DNA of 64,000 nt from positions 992,001 through 1,056,000 of the forward strand of contig NZ_JAAZWE010000001.1 in assembly GCF_013185185.1 (NCBI RefSeq), given 5' to 3'. Each line of letters opens with the position of its first letter. Positions within the stretch are counted from its first letter, which is position 1. The position numbers were made by a program, and so were the translations under genes. The notes under the pieces are model-generated. The model did not search any database. It was not told where the DNA came from and saw only the letters and a program-made list of their open reading frames with translations. This document shows positions 8,066 through 16,037 of this stretch, piece after piece. This stretch comes from Saccharibacillus endophyticus (lineage in GTDB: Bacteria > Bacillota > Bacilli > Paenibacillales > Paenibacillaceae).

Positions 8066-8080
8066 TTAGAATAAGTATAA
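8066..8080. promoter_or_regulatory. PerR-box-like operator upstream of perR
   Basis: TTAGAATAAGTATAA matches the 7-1-7 PerR consensus TTATAATNATTATAA at 12 of 14 defined positions. It is centred about 75 bases before the perR start, consistent with autorepression. Confidence 0.6.
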
Positions 8081-8182
8081 ATCTATTTCGTAAAGGAATC
8101 AAGATACTGCGGAAAAATAGATAACTAGATGATCGCGCGTTGTATGCAGAAGTATGGGTAAGCCGTGCTTCTCGCTTAACAT

Positions 8183-8215
8183 AAAAAAACGACTTTCCCG
8201 AAGGAAAGCCGTTTA
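8183..8215 (-). terminator. Orphan minus-strand terminator
   Basis: On the minus strand, AAACGGCTTTCC-TTCG-GGAAAGTCGTTT is followed by a T-run. No intact minus-strand gene precedes it, which suggests a lost or very small gene at about 8220-8420. Confidence 0.65.
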
Positions 8216-8730
8216 TCGATGATTCGATATTCTCGCTGCCGCTCAAATCGTCGAAGTCATCTTTCGGCGGTCTTAACGAACGTAATGCTGTACGTCCCGC
8301 CGCCTTTCACTTGAATAACCGATGAAACCTCTTACCGTTCGCCGAATCTTGTTGCTCTTCCGGCACTCTTGCCAAAACCGAACGATTTCGCTTACCGAAA
8401 CCGACTCTCATGGATGAATCGTTTCCTAAATAATCCTGATACTGCTCACTGCGCTAATACGACCGCCAGATCGTATGCGCTATATGGCGAAACCGTGCGT
8501 TATAATTCTGAGTTGTCACTCTACGGCGAGAGACTTCGTTACTTGAAACCTAAAACAACGAAAGCCCTACCTCTCTTCCATCCTTGCGGCTCCGAAGACC
8601 GCGCCAGTGTGATCCGGATATCAAAGCATATGCTGCATGCGCATAATTTCGTTATTCAAGTGTCCACAATGTTTATTATTATAGCGCAGTTTCCTGATAA
8701 AGTCAAACTTTTGATAGGGGAAATACGGAT
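8216..8730. other. Stretch without an intact gene; possible decayed small gene
   Basis: On the minus strand a 34-codon frame (ATG near 8413, 'MRVGFGKRNRSVLARVPEE...') ends beside a second frame reading 'VIQVKGGGTYSITFVKT' that stops near 8265, just before the orphan terminator. A single frameshift would join them. A long plus-strand frame from 8369 has no ribosome binding site and ends inside repeat copy D and the next gene, so it is not called. Confidence 0.35.
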
Positions 8731-8780
8731 GCTGCAGGAGAAGTTTCCAGCCTATGCTTCCGAAACGCATTTCTTCGCAA
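8731..8780. repeat. Intergenic element, copy D (left half only)
   Basis: GCTGCAGGAGAAGTTT, then CCTATGCTTCCGAAACGC and ATTTCTTCG, aligns to the left half of copies A and B (GCTGCGGGAGAAATT...TATGCTTCCGAAGTGC). The right half is missing and substitutions have accumulated, so this is a decayed remnant. Confidence 0.6.
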
Positions 8781-8895
8781 TAAACGAGAACGCATCAAAA
8801 GCCCTATTTGCGATTGCCCTTTTTTGGCCGATAACAGCCGTAGGCTTATATTCGAACGGACTCCGAGTCCGACAGCCGGAAAGGAGGAACCCGAC

Positions 8896-9072
8896 ATGGA
8901 TATTGCGGCGCTTTCCACGGCGATGAGCCAGGTAGCCGTCACCCAGCAGGCCTCGATTCAGGTCATGAACATCTCCATGGATCAAGCCAAGCAGCAAAGC
9001 GAGCAGTTTGCCAAAATGCTGGAGACGAGCGTTGCCCCACATTTAGGCGGCTCGGTCGACTTCCGCGCGTAA
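8896..9072 (+). CDS. YjfB-family putative motility protein (58 aa)
   Basis: This 58-residue protein begins 'MDIAALSTAMSQVAVTQQ' and continues with a Gln/Met-rich amphipathic helix, 'QVMNISMDQAKQQSEQFAKM'. It matches the YjfB_motility family of small Firmicute proteins, whose genes are under motility control in Bacillus; the biochemical role is unknown. AAGGAGG lies 8 bases before the ATG. It is monocistronic, with a strong terminator at 9088-9127. Confidence 0.75.
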   Translation: MDIAALSTAMSQVAVTQQASIQVMNISMDQAKQQSEQFAKMLETSVAPHLGGSVDFRA

Positions 9073-9087
9073 TCGGCACGGCTCCCG

Positions 9088-9127
9088 AAAAGACTCGGAT
9101 GCGGGAACTTCGCGCCGAGTCTTTTTA
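9088..9127 (+). terminator. Intrinsic terminator after the YjfB-like gene
   Basis: AAAAGACTCGG / CCGAGTCTTTTT stem with a ~16-base loop and a T-run. Confidence 0.8.
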
Positions 9128-9148
9128 AGTGAGTTCATGTTCTTTTCA

Positions 9149-9157
9149 TGCTATAAT
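9149..9157 (+). promoter_or_regulatory. Extended -10 promoter of the GNAT gene
   Basis: TGCTATAAT is an extended -10 (TGnTATAAT), 50 bases before the TTG start at 9208. No good -35 is visible at the right spacing, as is common for extended -10 promoters. Confidence 0.5.
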
Positions 9158-9207
9158 TCGTTCATCTTCTCCTTCTATTTATACATATCGGGTCACAGGA
9201 GGTTCAC

Positions 9208-10053
9208 TTGCTGAACGAACAACAACTTCAAGACATCAAATCGCTCCAACAGATCTGCGAGCAGCGGGACGGTATTCTGCTGAAACTTAACGACGATATG
9301 CTGCGAATGCCTTCGCGGGCAGATCATATGGATTACCTCCATTATGAAGGGGATGCATTGATCGGCTTCTTGGCGCTCTACGGCTTCGGCGGACAGCTGG
9401 AGGTCTGCGGCATGGTTCATCCCGATTATCGCAGACAAGGCATTTTCACGCGTTTATGGAACGAGGCTTTGGCTTCCGGTCGACTGTCGACCGTGTCTTA
9501 CATCCTGTTCAACGCGCCGAAGGCTTCGCTTTCCGCACCGGAATGGTTGAAAACGATCCGCTGCCGTTACTCTTTTTCCGAATACGAAATGGCTTGGCAC
9601 CCGCTTCCTGAACAAGACTTTTCCGCGGCCGATCCGACAGTCTCGGTTTCTTATCGTCCGTATGAAGAAGAGGATCAAAATTACGTGCTTCAGCTTTACG
9701 CCGACGGTTTCGACACGAATGAAGAAGACACCGCGGAAATGCTTGCCGAAGAAGCTTGCAGCTCCAAACGAATTCGAAGCATGGTCGTGTATCATGGAGA
9801 AACGGTAGGCACGCTGGTAATGGATTACGATACGCCGGGTCAAGCCTGGTTGTTCGGATTCGTAATCGACGGCGCTTACAGAGGGCAAGGCATCGGACGC
9901 AGCATTTTGTTGCAAATGATACGACGCGAAAACGAAGCCGGGCTTCAGCCCCATATCGGCGTGGAAACGCAAAACGATCACGCGCTGCGACTTTACGAAA
10001 ACTGCGGATTCCGCTCCTATGTCGTGCAGGATTATTACGAACTGCGATTGTAA
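9208..10053 (+). CDS. Tandem GNAT acetyltransferase
   Basis: This 281-residue protein holds two GNAT domains. The N-terminal copy (~45-100) has 'GMVHPDYRRQGIFTRLW'. The C-terminal copy (~150-280) has the acetyl-CoA loop 'VIDGAYRGQGIGRSILLQM' and 'ALRLYENCGFRSY'. The second copy looks catalytically complete and the first more degenerate. Substrates of such proteins range from amines to antibiotics and are not predictable here. TTG 9208 is used as start because AGGAGG lies 5 bases upstream and the domain needs this N-terminus. It has its own promoter and a terminator on both sides. Confidence 0.8.
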   Translation: MLNEQQLQDIKSLQQICEQRDGILLKLNDDMLRMPSRADHMDYLHYEGDALIGFLALYGFGGQLEVCGMVHPDYRRQGIFTRLWNEALASGRLSTVSYILFNAPKASLSAPEWLKTIRCRYSFSEYEMAWHPLPEQDFSAADPTVSVSYRPYEEEDQNYVLQLYADGFDTNEEDTAEMLAEEACSSKRIRSMVVYHGETVGTLVMDYDTPGQAWLFGFVIDGAYRGQGIGRSILLQMIRRENEAGLQPHIGVETQNDHALRLYENCGFRSYVVQDYYELRL

Positions 10054-10058
10054 TAGGG

Positions 10059-10107
10059 AAAAAGCCTTGTTCGTCCGCACGATGCGGATTCGAACAAGGC
10101 TTTTTCC
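10059..10107. terminator. Bidirectional terminator
   Basis: AAAAAGCCTTGTTCG / CGAACAAGGCTTTTT: a 15-bp stem between the convergent GNAT gene and the flavodoxin operon. Confidence 0.85.
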
Positions 10108-10126
10108 TGTTAGACATGATTCGCGA

Positions 10127-10882
10127 TCAGCTTAAACGAAACGCAGCCGCAGATTCGACCGCATCTTGCTTGCAGCGTCCGCAAGCGCACGTCTGCCCGC
10201 TATTCGTCTCCTCCATGCCGCTATGCGCCAGTCTCAGGTAATCGAGCGATTTTTCATAAGGAACATCATCCAGCGACAAGCAAATCCGTTCGCCGTCCAA
10301 CACGCTGCAGACTTCGATTTTCGCCGGATCGGTTCCGAAGGCATGGCGACAAAATACCCGCGCCGCATGTCGGTAACCGTCCAGCACTTCAGGATCGTCA
10401 TCCACCGCGAATTTTTGCAAATGAATCCCTTGTCCGTCTTCGCTCTGCCAGACTACTTGAAAGATCATCGACAGGTCGATTCCCAGATCGGGAACATGCG
10501 TCTCGAACTGCTCATAGAGCATGACCGGACGATGTCCCTCATAACCGTCGGAGATGAAAAAAGACTTCAGATGACGGGCTACGCGATCTTTCAGTTCCCA
10601 GTAGCTTTTTTCCGAATCGAAGTAAGAAATACGGCGCGGCCAGCGGTAATCCACCAGCTCACCTGTATCCGCATGACGGCGAAGCTCCGGTTCGACGGAG
10701 TAATAGCGATTGACGGCATGGCCGACCGCGTACTGTACGCGCTGCGTCCAATGGTATCCGCCATCGGATTTGCGAGTCGTGTCGGACTGCCTGGCCGAGG
10801 ATAACCAACGCTCCAACCGATGGTCTTGCAGCAGCGGGGTCTCCTCGGCGGAAGGCGTCGGAAGCTCCCTCATGCTTCTCAT
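10127..10882 (-). CDS. Hypothetical protein translationally coupled to flavodoxin
   Basis: This 251-residue soluble protein does not match a family I recognise. It is rich in aromatic and charged residues ('YRWPRRISYFDSEKSYWELKD', 'VWQSEDGQGIHLQKFAVDDD') and ends with a cysteine cluster, C-A-C-G-R-C, that could bind metal. The middle ('FQVVWQ...GIHLQKFAVDDDP...') faintly recalls PD-(D/E)XK nuclease cores, but I could not confirm an active site. Its ATG overlaps the flavodoxin stop (ATGA), so it is made with flavodoxin and should share its Fur control. A role in iron limitation, or as a redox or metal partner, is inference from context. Confidence 0.6.
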   Translation of the reverse strand: MRSMRELPTPSAEETPLLQDHRLERWLSSARQSDTTRKSDGGYHWTQRVQYAVGHAVNRYYSVEPELRRHADTGELVDYRWPRRISYFDSEKSYWELKDRVARHLKSFFISDGYEGHRPVMLYEQFETHVPDLGIDLSMIFQVVWQSEDGQGIHLQKFAVDDDPEVLDGYRHAARVFCRHAFGTDPAKIEVCSVLDGERICLSLDDVPYEKSLDYLRLAHSGMEETNSGQTCACGRCKQDAVESAAAFRLS

Positions 10883-11328
10883 ACGCCGACCGTGCTGCCG
10901 ACGAAGTTTCTGCCGAATGCACGGCAATTCTCGCGTTCGTCGCCGGACGGGTTCAACTCCAGCTTCAGAGGCTCGAGAATCATTTCCGCGCCTCGTTCAG
11001 CCAGCTTTTCCTGTAACAGGTCGACGGCCTTCGCGAACTGCTCGTATACCGTATCGCCGCTGCCGAATACCGCCGCCTTTTTCCCTTTCAAATCCAGGTC
11101 GTCCAGGTCGTCATAAAAATCGAGGAACTCGTCCGGCAGCTCACCGTCTCCCCAAGTGTAAGCCCCGAGCATAATGCCGTCGTAGTCAAGCAAAATGTCA
11201 GCGCTGCAGTCCTCGGCCAATTTGATCGTGACTTCGCCGCCCGCTTCTTGAATGCCGCTTGTGATCAATTCCGACATTTCCTCCGTATTGCCGGTCATGC
11301 TGGCGTATATGAGAATGAGTTTGCTCAT
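10879..11328 (-). CDS. Flavodoxin
   Basis: This 149-residue FMN electron carrier replaces ferredoxin when iron is short. The phosphate-binding loop 'ASMTGNTEEMSELI' lies near the N-terminus. 'GAYTWGDGELPDEF' supplies the FMN-ring loop and 'AVFGSGDTVYEQF' the second loop. Start ATG 11328 has GGAGG 7 bases upstream. A perfect Fur box (11371-11385) lies 43 bases upstream of the start, so expression is expected under iron limitation. The next gene overlaps by 4 bases. Confidence 0.92.
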   Translation of the reverse strand: MSKLILIYASMTGNTEEMSELITSGIQEAGGEVTIKLAEDCSADILLDYDGIMLGAYTWGDGELPDEFLDFYDDLDDLDLKGKKAAVFGSGDTVYEQFAKAVDLLQEKLAERGAEMILEPLKLELNPSGDERENCRAFGRNFVGSTVGV

Positions 11329-11370
11329 GATTAGACCTCCAAGTTCAAATTCCAATATCCTCTATCATAA

Positions 11371-11385
11371 TGATAATGATTATCA
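11371..11385. promoter_or_regulatory. Fur box upstream of flavodoxin
   Basis: TGATAATGATTATCA is a perfect 7-1-7 inverted repeat of the Fur consensus TGATAATNATTATCA. It is placed between flavodoxin and the divergent methyltransferase gene. Confidence 0.88.
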
Positions 11386-11517
11386 GTGTCAACTGGTTTT
11401 GAATTTCTGGATTTTTACCCCCTGTTCGGATACAATGAAGGTCTGGGAATTACGGCGATCGACGGCGTATACATCCTCTAGGGCAATCACGATAAAATTA
11501 AGGGTGGTTCAATCACA

Positions 11518-12387
11518 ATGTACATGGCTCAAAACTGGAAAGACTATGAACTGATCGATACAGGCGCGGGCGACAAGCTTGAGCGTTGGGGCGACGTGAT
11601 TCTTCGGCGTCCGGACCCGCAGATCATCTGGCCGATCGCGGACGAAAGCGGACCTTGGCGCGAGACCGCAGGTCACTACCACCGCAGCTCGGCGGGCGGC
11701 GGTGCTTGGACGTGGAAAAAGCAGCTTCCCGAGCGTTGGACGATCAATTACGACGATAAACTGAAATTCTATATCAAACCGACCAGCTTCAAGCATACGG
11801 GATTATTCCCGGAACAAGCGACGAACTGGAGCTGGATGATCGACAAGATCCAAAACGCGGGACGTCCGATCCAGGTGCTGAATCTGTTCGCTTACACGGG
11901 CGGCGCTACGGTGGCTTCGGCTTATGCCGGCGCTAGCGTCGTGCATGTCGATGCGGCCAAAGGCATGGTTCAATGGGCAAAAGAAAACATCGAACTCTCA
12001 GGCTTGAAAGATCGTCCGGTGCGCTTCATTACGGACGACGTGTTCAAATTCGTGCAGCGCGAACAGCGCCGCGGGAACAAATACGACGCGATCATCATGG
12101 ATCCTCCTTCCTACGGACGCGGCCCGAACGGCGAGACGTGGAAGCTGGAATCCAGTTTGTATCCGTTCCTTGAATCGTGCATGCAGATCCTGTCCGACGA
12201 TCCGCTGTTCATGCTGATCAACTCGTACACGACAGGCATCTCCCCGACGGTATTGTCCAACATGTTGGAGATGACGATGAAGCCCCGTTACGGCGGCCAA
12301 ATCAGCGCAGGCGAAATCGGACTTCCGATCTCCCGCTCGGGTCTGACGCTGCCTTGCGGCATTCTGGGTCGCTGGGAGTCGAAATAA
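11518..12387 (+). CDS. Class I SAM-dependent methyltransferase (RlmI/RlmK-like, probably rRNA)
   Basis: This is a 289-residue Rossmann methyltransferase. Motif I 'VLNLFAYTGGATVASAYAGA' is followed by an acidic SAM-ribose residue ('VVHVDAAKGMVQWAKENIE') and motif IV 'YDAIIMDPPSYGRGP', the pattern of the 23S rRNA cytosine/guanine methyltransferases. It lacks the N-terminal PUA domain of RlmI. AAGGGTGG lies 10 bases before ATG 11518. Its stop overlaps the start of the pseudouridine synthase by one base (TAATG), so the two RNA-modifying enzymes are coupled. The exact target base is not predictable. Confidence 0.8.
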   Translation: MYMAQNWKDYELIDTGAGDKLERWGDVILRRPDPQIIWPIADESGPWRETAGHYHRSSAGGGAWTWKKQLPERWTINYDDKLKFYIKPTSFKHTGLFPEQATNWSWMIDKIQNAGRPIQVLNLFAYTGGATVASAYAGASVVHVDAAKGMVQWAKENIELSGLKDRPVRFITDDVFKFVQREQRRGNKYDAIIMDPPSYGRGPNGETWKLESSLYPFLESCMQILSDDPLFMLINSYTTGISPTVLSNMLEMTMKPRYGGQISAGEIGLPISRSGLTLPCGILGRWESK

Positions 12388-13139
12388 TGAATACCCCCGA
12401 CGAACGATCTTCGGCAGGGCTATCCGGCATTTCGGTCTTGCTGGAAGATAATCACCTGCTCGGCGTCGTCAAACCGGTCAATATCCCGGTACAGGAAGAT
12501 GCCAGCGGCGATGCGGACATGCTGACCCTGCTTAAAAGCGACCTCAAAATCCGGCACGATAAACCGGGCAATGTGTTCTTGGGCCTGGTGCATCGGCTGG
12601 ATCGTCCGGTCGGCGGCGCGATGATCTTCGCCAAAACATCGAAAGCGGCTTCCCGCTTGTCGGATTCGGTACGCACCCATTCGATTCGCAAAACGTATGC
12701 TGCCGTCACGAACGGTATACCGCGCGAACGCGAAGGGCATTTGGTCCATTATTTGCTCAAAAACGAGCGCACGAATACCGTCACAGCCGTGCGAAAAGGA
12801 ACGCCGGGCGCCAAAGAGGCGATTTTGGATTATAAGGTCTTAGCCGAAGACGGTAATCGGGCCCTGATGCATGTAGAGCTGCATACGGGACGCTCGCACC
12901 AGATTCGCGTGCAAATGAGCAGTATCGGCTGCCCTCTGTATGGCGACCAAAAATATGGCGCGGCATTGACCAAACCCGGCGAGCAGATTGCCCTTTGGTC
13001 GGTGCGTCTTCGATTCCCGCATCCGGTAACGAAGGAATCGACGCTGCTGATTTCGCTTCCGCCGGAAACGGCTCCTTGGACACAGTTTTCGGACAATGCG
13101 TACAAGCTGCTGCGAAACGAGCTGGAACACGGAGAATGA
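12387..13139 (+). CDS. RluA-family pseudouridine synthase
   Basis: This 250-residue enzyme isomerises uridine to pseudouridine in RNA. The catalytic Asp is in 'LVHRLDRPVGGAMIFAKT', and the C-terminal RluA signature is 'LHTGRSHQIRVQMSSIG' with 'PLYGDQKYG'. No S4 domain is visible, as in the RluC/D-lacking short RluA type. It is coupled to the methyltransferase by a one-base overlap, which suggests both act on the same RNA; that is inference. A shared terminator follows. Confidence 0.87.
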   Translation: MNTPDERSSAGLSGISVLLEDNHLLGVVKPVNIPVQEDASGDADMLTLLKSDLKIRHDKPGNVFLGLVHRLDRPVGGAMIFAKTSKAASRLSDSVRTHSIRKTYAAVTNGIPREREGHLVHYLLKNERTNTVTAVRKGTPGAKEAILDYKVLAEDGNRALMHVELHTGRSHQIRVQMSSIGCPLYGDQKYGAALTKPGEQIALWSVRLRFPHPVTKESTLLISLPPETAPWTQFSDNAYKLLRNELEHGE

Positions 13140-13180
13140 AGTCAGTGATCAAAGACAAGGGCAAGGCCGAATAACGGCAC

Positions 13181-13235
13181 AAAAAAAGACGTTAGGGGAG
13201 AGCTGCTTCGAGCAGTCGAACCGACGTCTTTTTTA
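13181..13235. terminator. Bidirectional terminator
   Basis: AAAAAAAGACGT...ACGTCTTTTTT, with T-runs on both strands, lies between the convergent pseudouridine synthase gene and the small membrane gene. Confidence 0.75.
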
Positions 13236-13409
13236 ACGGAAATAGATTGACCGGAGGATGAAAAAGATAAGCGTAATCGCAGCGCTTGCACCGCTGATGC
13301 TCCAGGATACGACATGCTTGCGCGTATACGGAATATATTTGCGTTCCATGTATCCTCTAAATCCCAAAACCAGCGAAAGCGTCAAGAACACAAGAGGATT
13401 GGTGCTCAT
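13233..13409 (-). CDS. Small two-helix membrane protein (58 aa)
   Basis: This gene encodes 58 residues with two hydrophobic segments (about 5-20, 'PLVFLTLSLVLGF', and about 40-55, 'ASAAITLIFFILR') joined by a basic loop, 'RKYIPYTRKHVVSW'. I do not recognise it. It ends at a good terminator, but the ATG at 13409 has no clear ribosome binding site. An internal ATG at codon 22 has AGAGG close by. The start is therefore uncertain, although coding character looks real. Confidence 0.5.
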   Translation of the reverse strand: MSTNPLVFLTLSLVLGFRGYMERKYIPYTRKHVVSWSISGASAAITLIFFILRSIYFR

Positions 13410-13490
13410 AAAATCGATCTATTAGACGCGAAAGGAACGGTTTCGGTTGCATTTTTCGTGAAAACCGACGAGCCCAAAAATGAGTATGAT

Positions 13491-13537
13491 AAAAAAGACG
13501 TTCCTTGCGCTTACGCGCACGAAACGTCTTTTTTGTT
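13491..13537 (-). terminator. Terminator of the parE-parC operon
   Basis: AAAAAAGACGTT / AACGTCTTTTTT stem, 20 bases beyond the parC stop on the minus strand. Confidence 0.75.
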
Positions 13538-13556
13538 GGCGATTGGCGCTTACCTT

Positions 13557-16013
13557 TTAGACGGTCGAATCCCGTTCGAACGAAGGCAGCAAATCAAGTA
13601 TCGTATCCGACTTTTCCACGTTAATCAACGCTTTGCCGATATGCTTGCGTTCGGTCAACGGTGCTTTTCCGGCCGGGAACTCAAGTCTCTCCCCGTTGGA
13701 CAGTACGGCAACAGCCGGCAATGTATCGCTTGTGTTGTATGCCGCCATAATTCGATTGCCGTTCGGCTTCACTCTTTTTCCTTCCTTGAACTCGAAGGTC
13801 GCGATGCCTTTGCCTCCGCGACTTTGCGACGGGTATTCCAGCAGCATCGAACGTTTGGCATGACCCAAATCCGTCACGACCAGGACTTCGCCGTCATCGC
13901 CTTTCACGAACAATGCAGCCGTGACCTCGTCTCCATCCTTAAGCTGAATACCGCGTACGCCGGCGGATACCCGACCCATCGGCGACACTTCCTGTTCGCC
14001 GAAGCGAATACTCATGCCTTGCGCCGTTACCAGAAGCATGTCTCGGCCGCCGTCGCTCAGATTTACCTGAACGACTTCGTCCCCTTCGCCCAGCTTGCAG
14101 GCGGCAACGCCTCCGCTGCGCTTGGTCGCGTAATCGCGCAGCGCGGTTCGTTTAACCTGTCCTTTTCGCGTCGTGAAGACCAACGATTGCTCCGACTCTT
14201 CAAGTTCTTTGACCGGAATGATCGAGACGATCCGTTCTTCCTTATCGAGCGGAATAATATTGACGATTGCCGTACCGTTATCTTTCCATTTGAACTCCGG
14301 AACCTGATGGACCGGAAGCAGATAAAATTGTCCCCGCTGCGTGAACACAAGCAAACGATCCAGCGTGCTTACGTCAAGCAGATGACGAATATAATCGCCT
14401 TCCCGCGTCCCGGATGCGTTACGATCGCTGCCCGAACGCGTGAACGAAGCCATGCCCGAACGCTTGATGTAGCCTTCTTGCGACAGCGAGACGATCACGT
14501 CTTCCTGCGGAATCATCACTTCCAGATTCAGCTTGATTTCTTCGACTTCGCTCTGAAGATCGGAACGGCGGGCAATACCGAATTTATCGCGGATTTCCGT
14601 CAGTTCTTTGCGAATGACGTTATCCAGCTTGCGGCTGCTCGACAGGATGCCTTCCAGCACGTTGATCCGTTTTTCCAGATCCGAATGCTCTTTTTCGAGC
14701 TGGGTAATCTCCAGATTGGTCAGACGGTACAATTGGAGAGTCAAAATGGAATCGGCTTGGCGTTCGGTAAAACCGAACATCCATTGCAGATTGTTTTGCG
14801 CGTCCTGACGATTTTTCGAAGCGCGGATCGCGGCGACGACATCGTCCAGGATATTCAGCGCTTTGACCAAACCTTCGAGTACGTGCGAACGGTCTTTGGC
14901 CTTTTCCAACTCGTGCGAAGTACGCTTGGTAATCACTTCGCGCTGGTGGTTGATATAGGCTTCGAGGATCGCTTTAACGCCTAATTGCTGCGGTGCTTTA
15001 TTGACGATCGCGACCATGTTGAAGTTATAGCTGACCTGAAGATCGGTTTTTTTGAGCAGGTACGCGAGAATGCCGTTGGCATCCGCGTCTTTTTTCAGCT
15101 CAACCACGATCCGCATGCCTTCGCGGCCGCTTTCGTCCCGAACCTCGGCGATGCCTTCTACCTTTTTCTCGAGCCGAATATTTTCCATCGCCGTAACGAG
15201 ACGGGCTTTGACGACTTGATACGGAATTTCGGTGATGACGATCTGCTGCTTGCCGCCGCGCAAACTTTCGATTTCCGTCCGGGAACGAATCTGAATTTTG
15301 CCGCGGCCGGTGGAATACGCTTCGCGAATCCCCGCTTCGCCCATTACCGTGCCGCCCGTCGGGAAGTCGGGTCCTTTGATATACTGCATGATGCCGTCCA
15401 GATCGATGCCCGGCGTATCCATGACCGCGATGCAGGCATCGATAACTTCCTGCAAATTATGAGTCGGGATTTCCGTGGCAAAACCGGCCGAAATTCCGCT
15501 GACGCCGTTCACTAACAGATTGGGATAACGCGCAGGCAGCACGACCGGTTCTTTTGCCGTGTTATCGAAATTGTCTTTGAACTGGACGGTACGCTTGTCG
15601 ATATCGCGCAGCATCTCCATCGCGATCGTCGACAAGCGAGCTTCCGTATAACGCATTGCCGCTGCCGGGTCATCGTCGATAGAGCCCCAGTTGCCGTGTC
15701 CGTCCACAAGCGTATGCGCCATTTTCCATGGCTGAGCCATACGCACCATGCCCTCGTAGATCGAAGAGTCGCCGTGCGGGTGGTAGTTGCCCATCACGTC
15801 TCCGACCGTCTTGGCCGACTTGCGGTAGCCTTTTTCCGGCGTATTGCCCGATTCGTACATCGCGTACAGAATCCGGCGTTGAACAGGCTTCAATCCGTCG
15901 CGGACGTCGGGAATCGCACGGTCCTGAATAATATATTTGGAATACCGGCCGAAGCGGTCGCCGACCACTTCTTCGAGAAAAGCCGGTTTGAAAATTTCCT
16001 CCGGTACGCTCAT
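13557..16013 (-). CDS. parC: DNA topoisomerase IV subunit A
   Basis: This 818-residue type II topoisomerase breakage-reunion subunit decatenates daughter chromosomes with ParE. The catalytic Tyr122 is in 'AMRYTEARL'. The quinolone-determining region '[13 protein letters not shown]' has Ser83 and Glu87 in the usual sensitive state. The C-terminal beta-pinwheel repeats start near residue 500. The GyrA box QRRGGKG is changed to 'QSRGGKG', which with the parE-parC pairing favours ParC over GyrA. It starts 24 bases after the parE stop, with AAGGAG about 11 bases upstream, and ends at a terminator. Confidence 0.92.
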   Translation of the reverse strand: MSVPEEIFKPAFLEEVVGDRFGRYSKYIIQDRAIPDVRDGLKPVQRRILYAMYESGNTPEKGYRKSAKTVGDVMGNYHPHGDSSIYEGMVRMAQPWKMAHTLVDGHGNWGSIDDDPAAAMRYTEARLSTIAMEMLRDIDKRTVQFKDNFDNTAKEPVVLPARYPNLLVNGVSGISAGFATEIPTHNLQEVIDACIAVMDTPGIDLDGIMQYIKGPDFPTGGTVMGEAGIREAYSTGRGKIQIRSRTEIESLRGGKQQIVITEIPYQVVKARLVTAMENIRLEKKVEGIAEVRDESGREGMRIVVELKKDADANGILAYLLKKTDLQVSYNFNMVAIVNKAPQQLGVKAILEAYINHQREVITKRTSHELEKAKDRSHVLEGLVKALNILDDVVAAIRASKNRQDAQNNLQWMFGFTERQADSILTLQLYRLTNLEITQLEKEHSDLEKRINVLEGILSSSRKLDNVIRKELTEIRDKFGIARRSDLQSEVEEIKLNLEVMIPQEDVIVSLSQEGYIKRSGMASFTRSGSDRNASGTREGDYIRHLLDVSTLDRLLVFTQRGQFYLLPVHQVPEFKWKDNGTAIVNIIPLDKEERIVSIIPVKELEESEQSLVFTTRKGQVKRTALRDYATKRSGGVAACKLGEGDEVVQVNLSDGGRDMLLVTAQGMSIRFGEQEVSPMGRVSAGVRGIQLKDGDEVTAALFVKGDDGEVLVVTDLGHAKRSMLLEYPSQSRGGKGIATFEFKEGKRVKPNGNRIMAAYNTSDTLPAVAVLSNGERLEFPAGKAPLTERKHIGKALINVEKSDTILDLLPSFERDSTV

Positions 16014-16037
16014 CGATTATAAGTCTCCTTCTATCGC

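Noticed and set aside
8369..8926. 185-codon plus-strand frame before the YjfB-like gene
   Set aside because: No ribosome binding site; the C-terminal half is translated from repeat copy D and from the start of the next gene in another frame.
10127..10882. PD-(D/E)XK nuclease assignment for the flavodoxin-coupled gene
   Set aside because: Only a faint resemblance in the middle of the protein; no confident D-x(n)-E-x-K active site could be placed.
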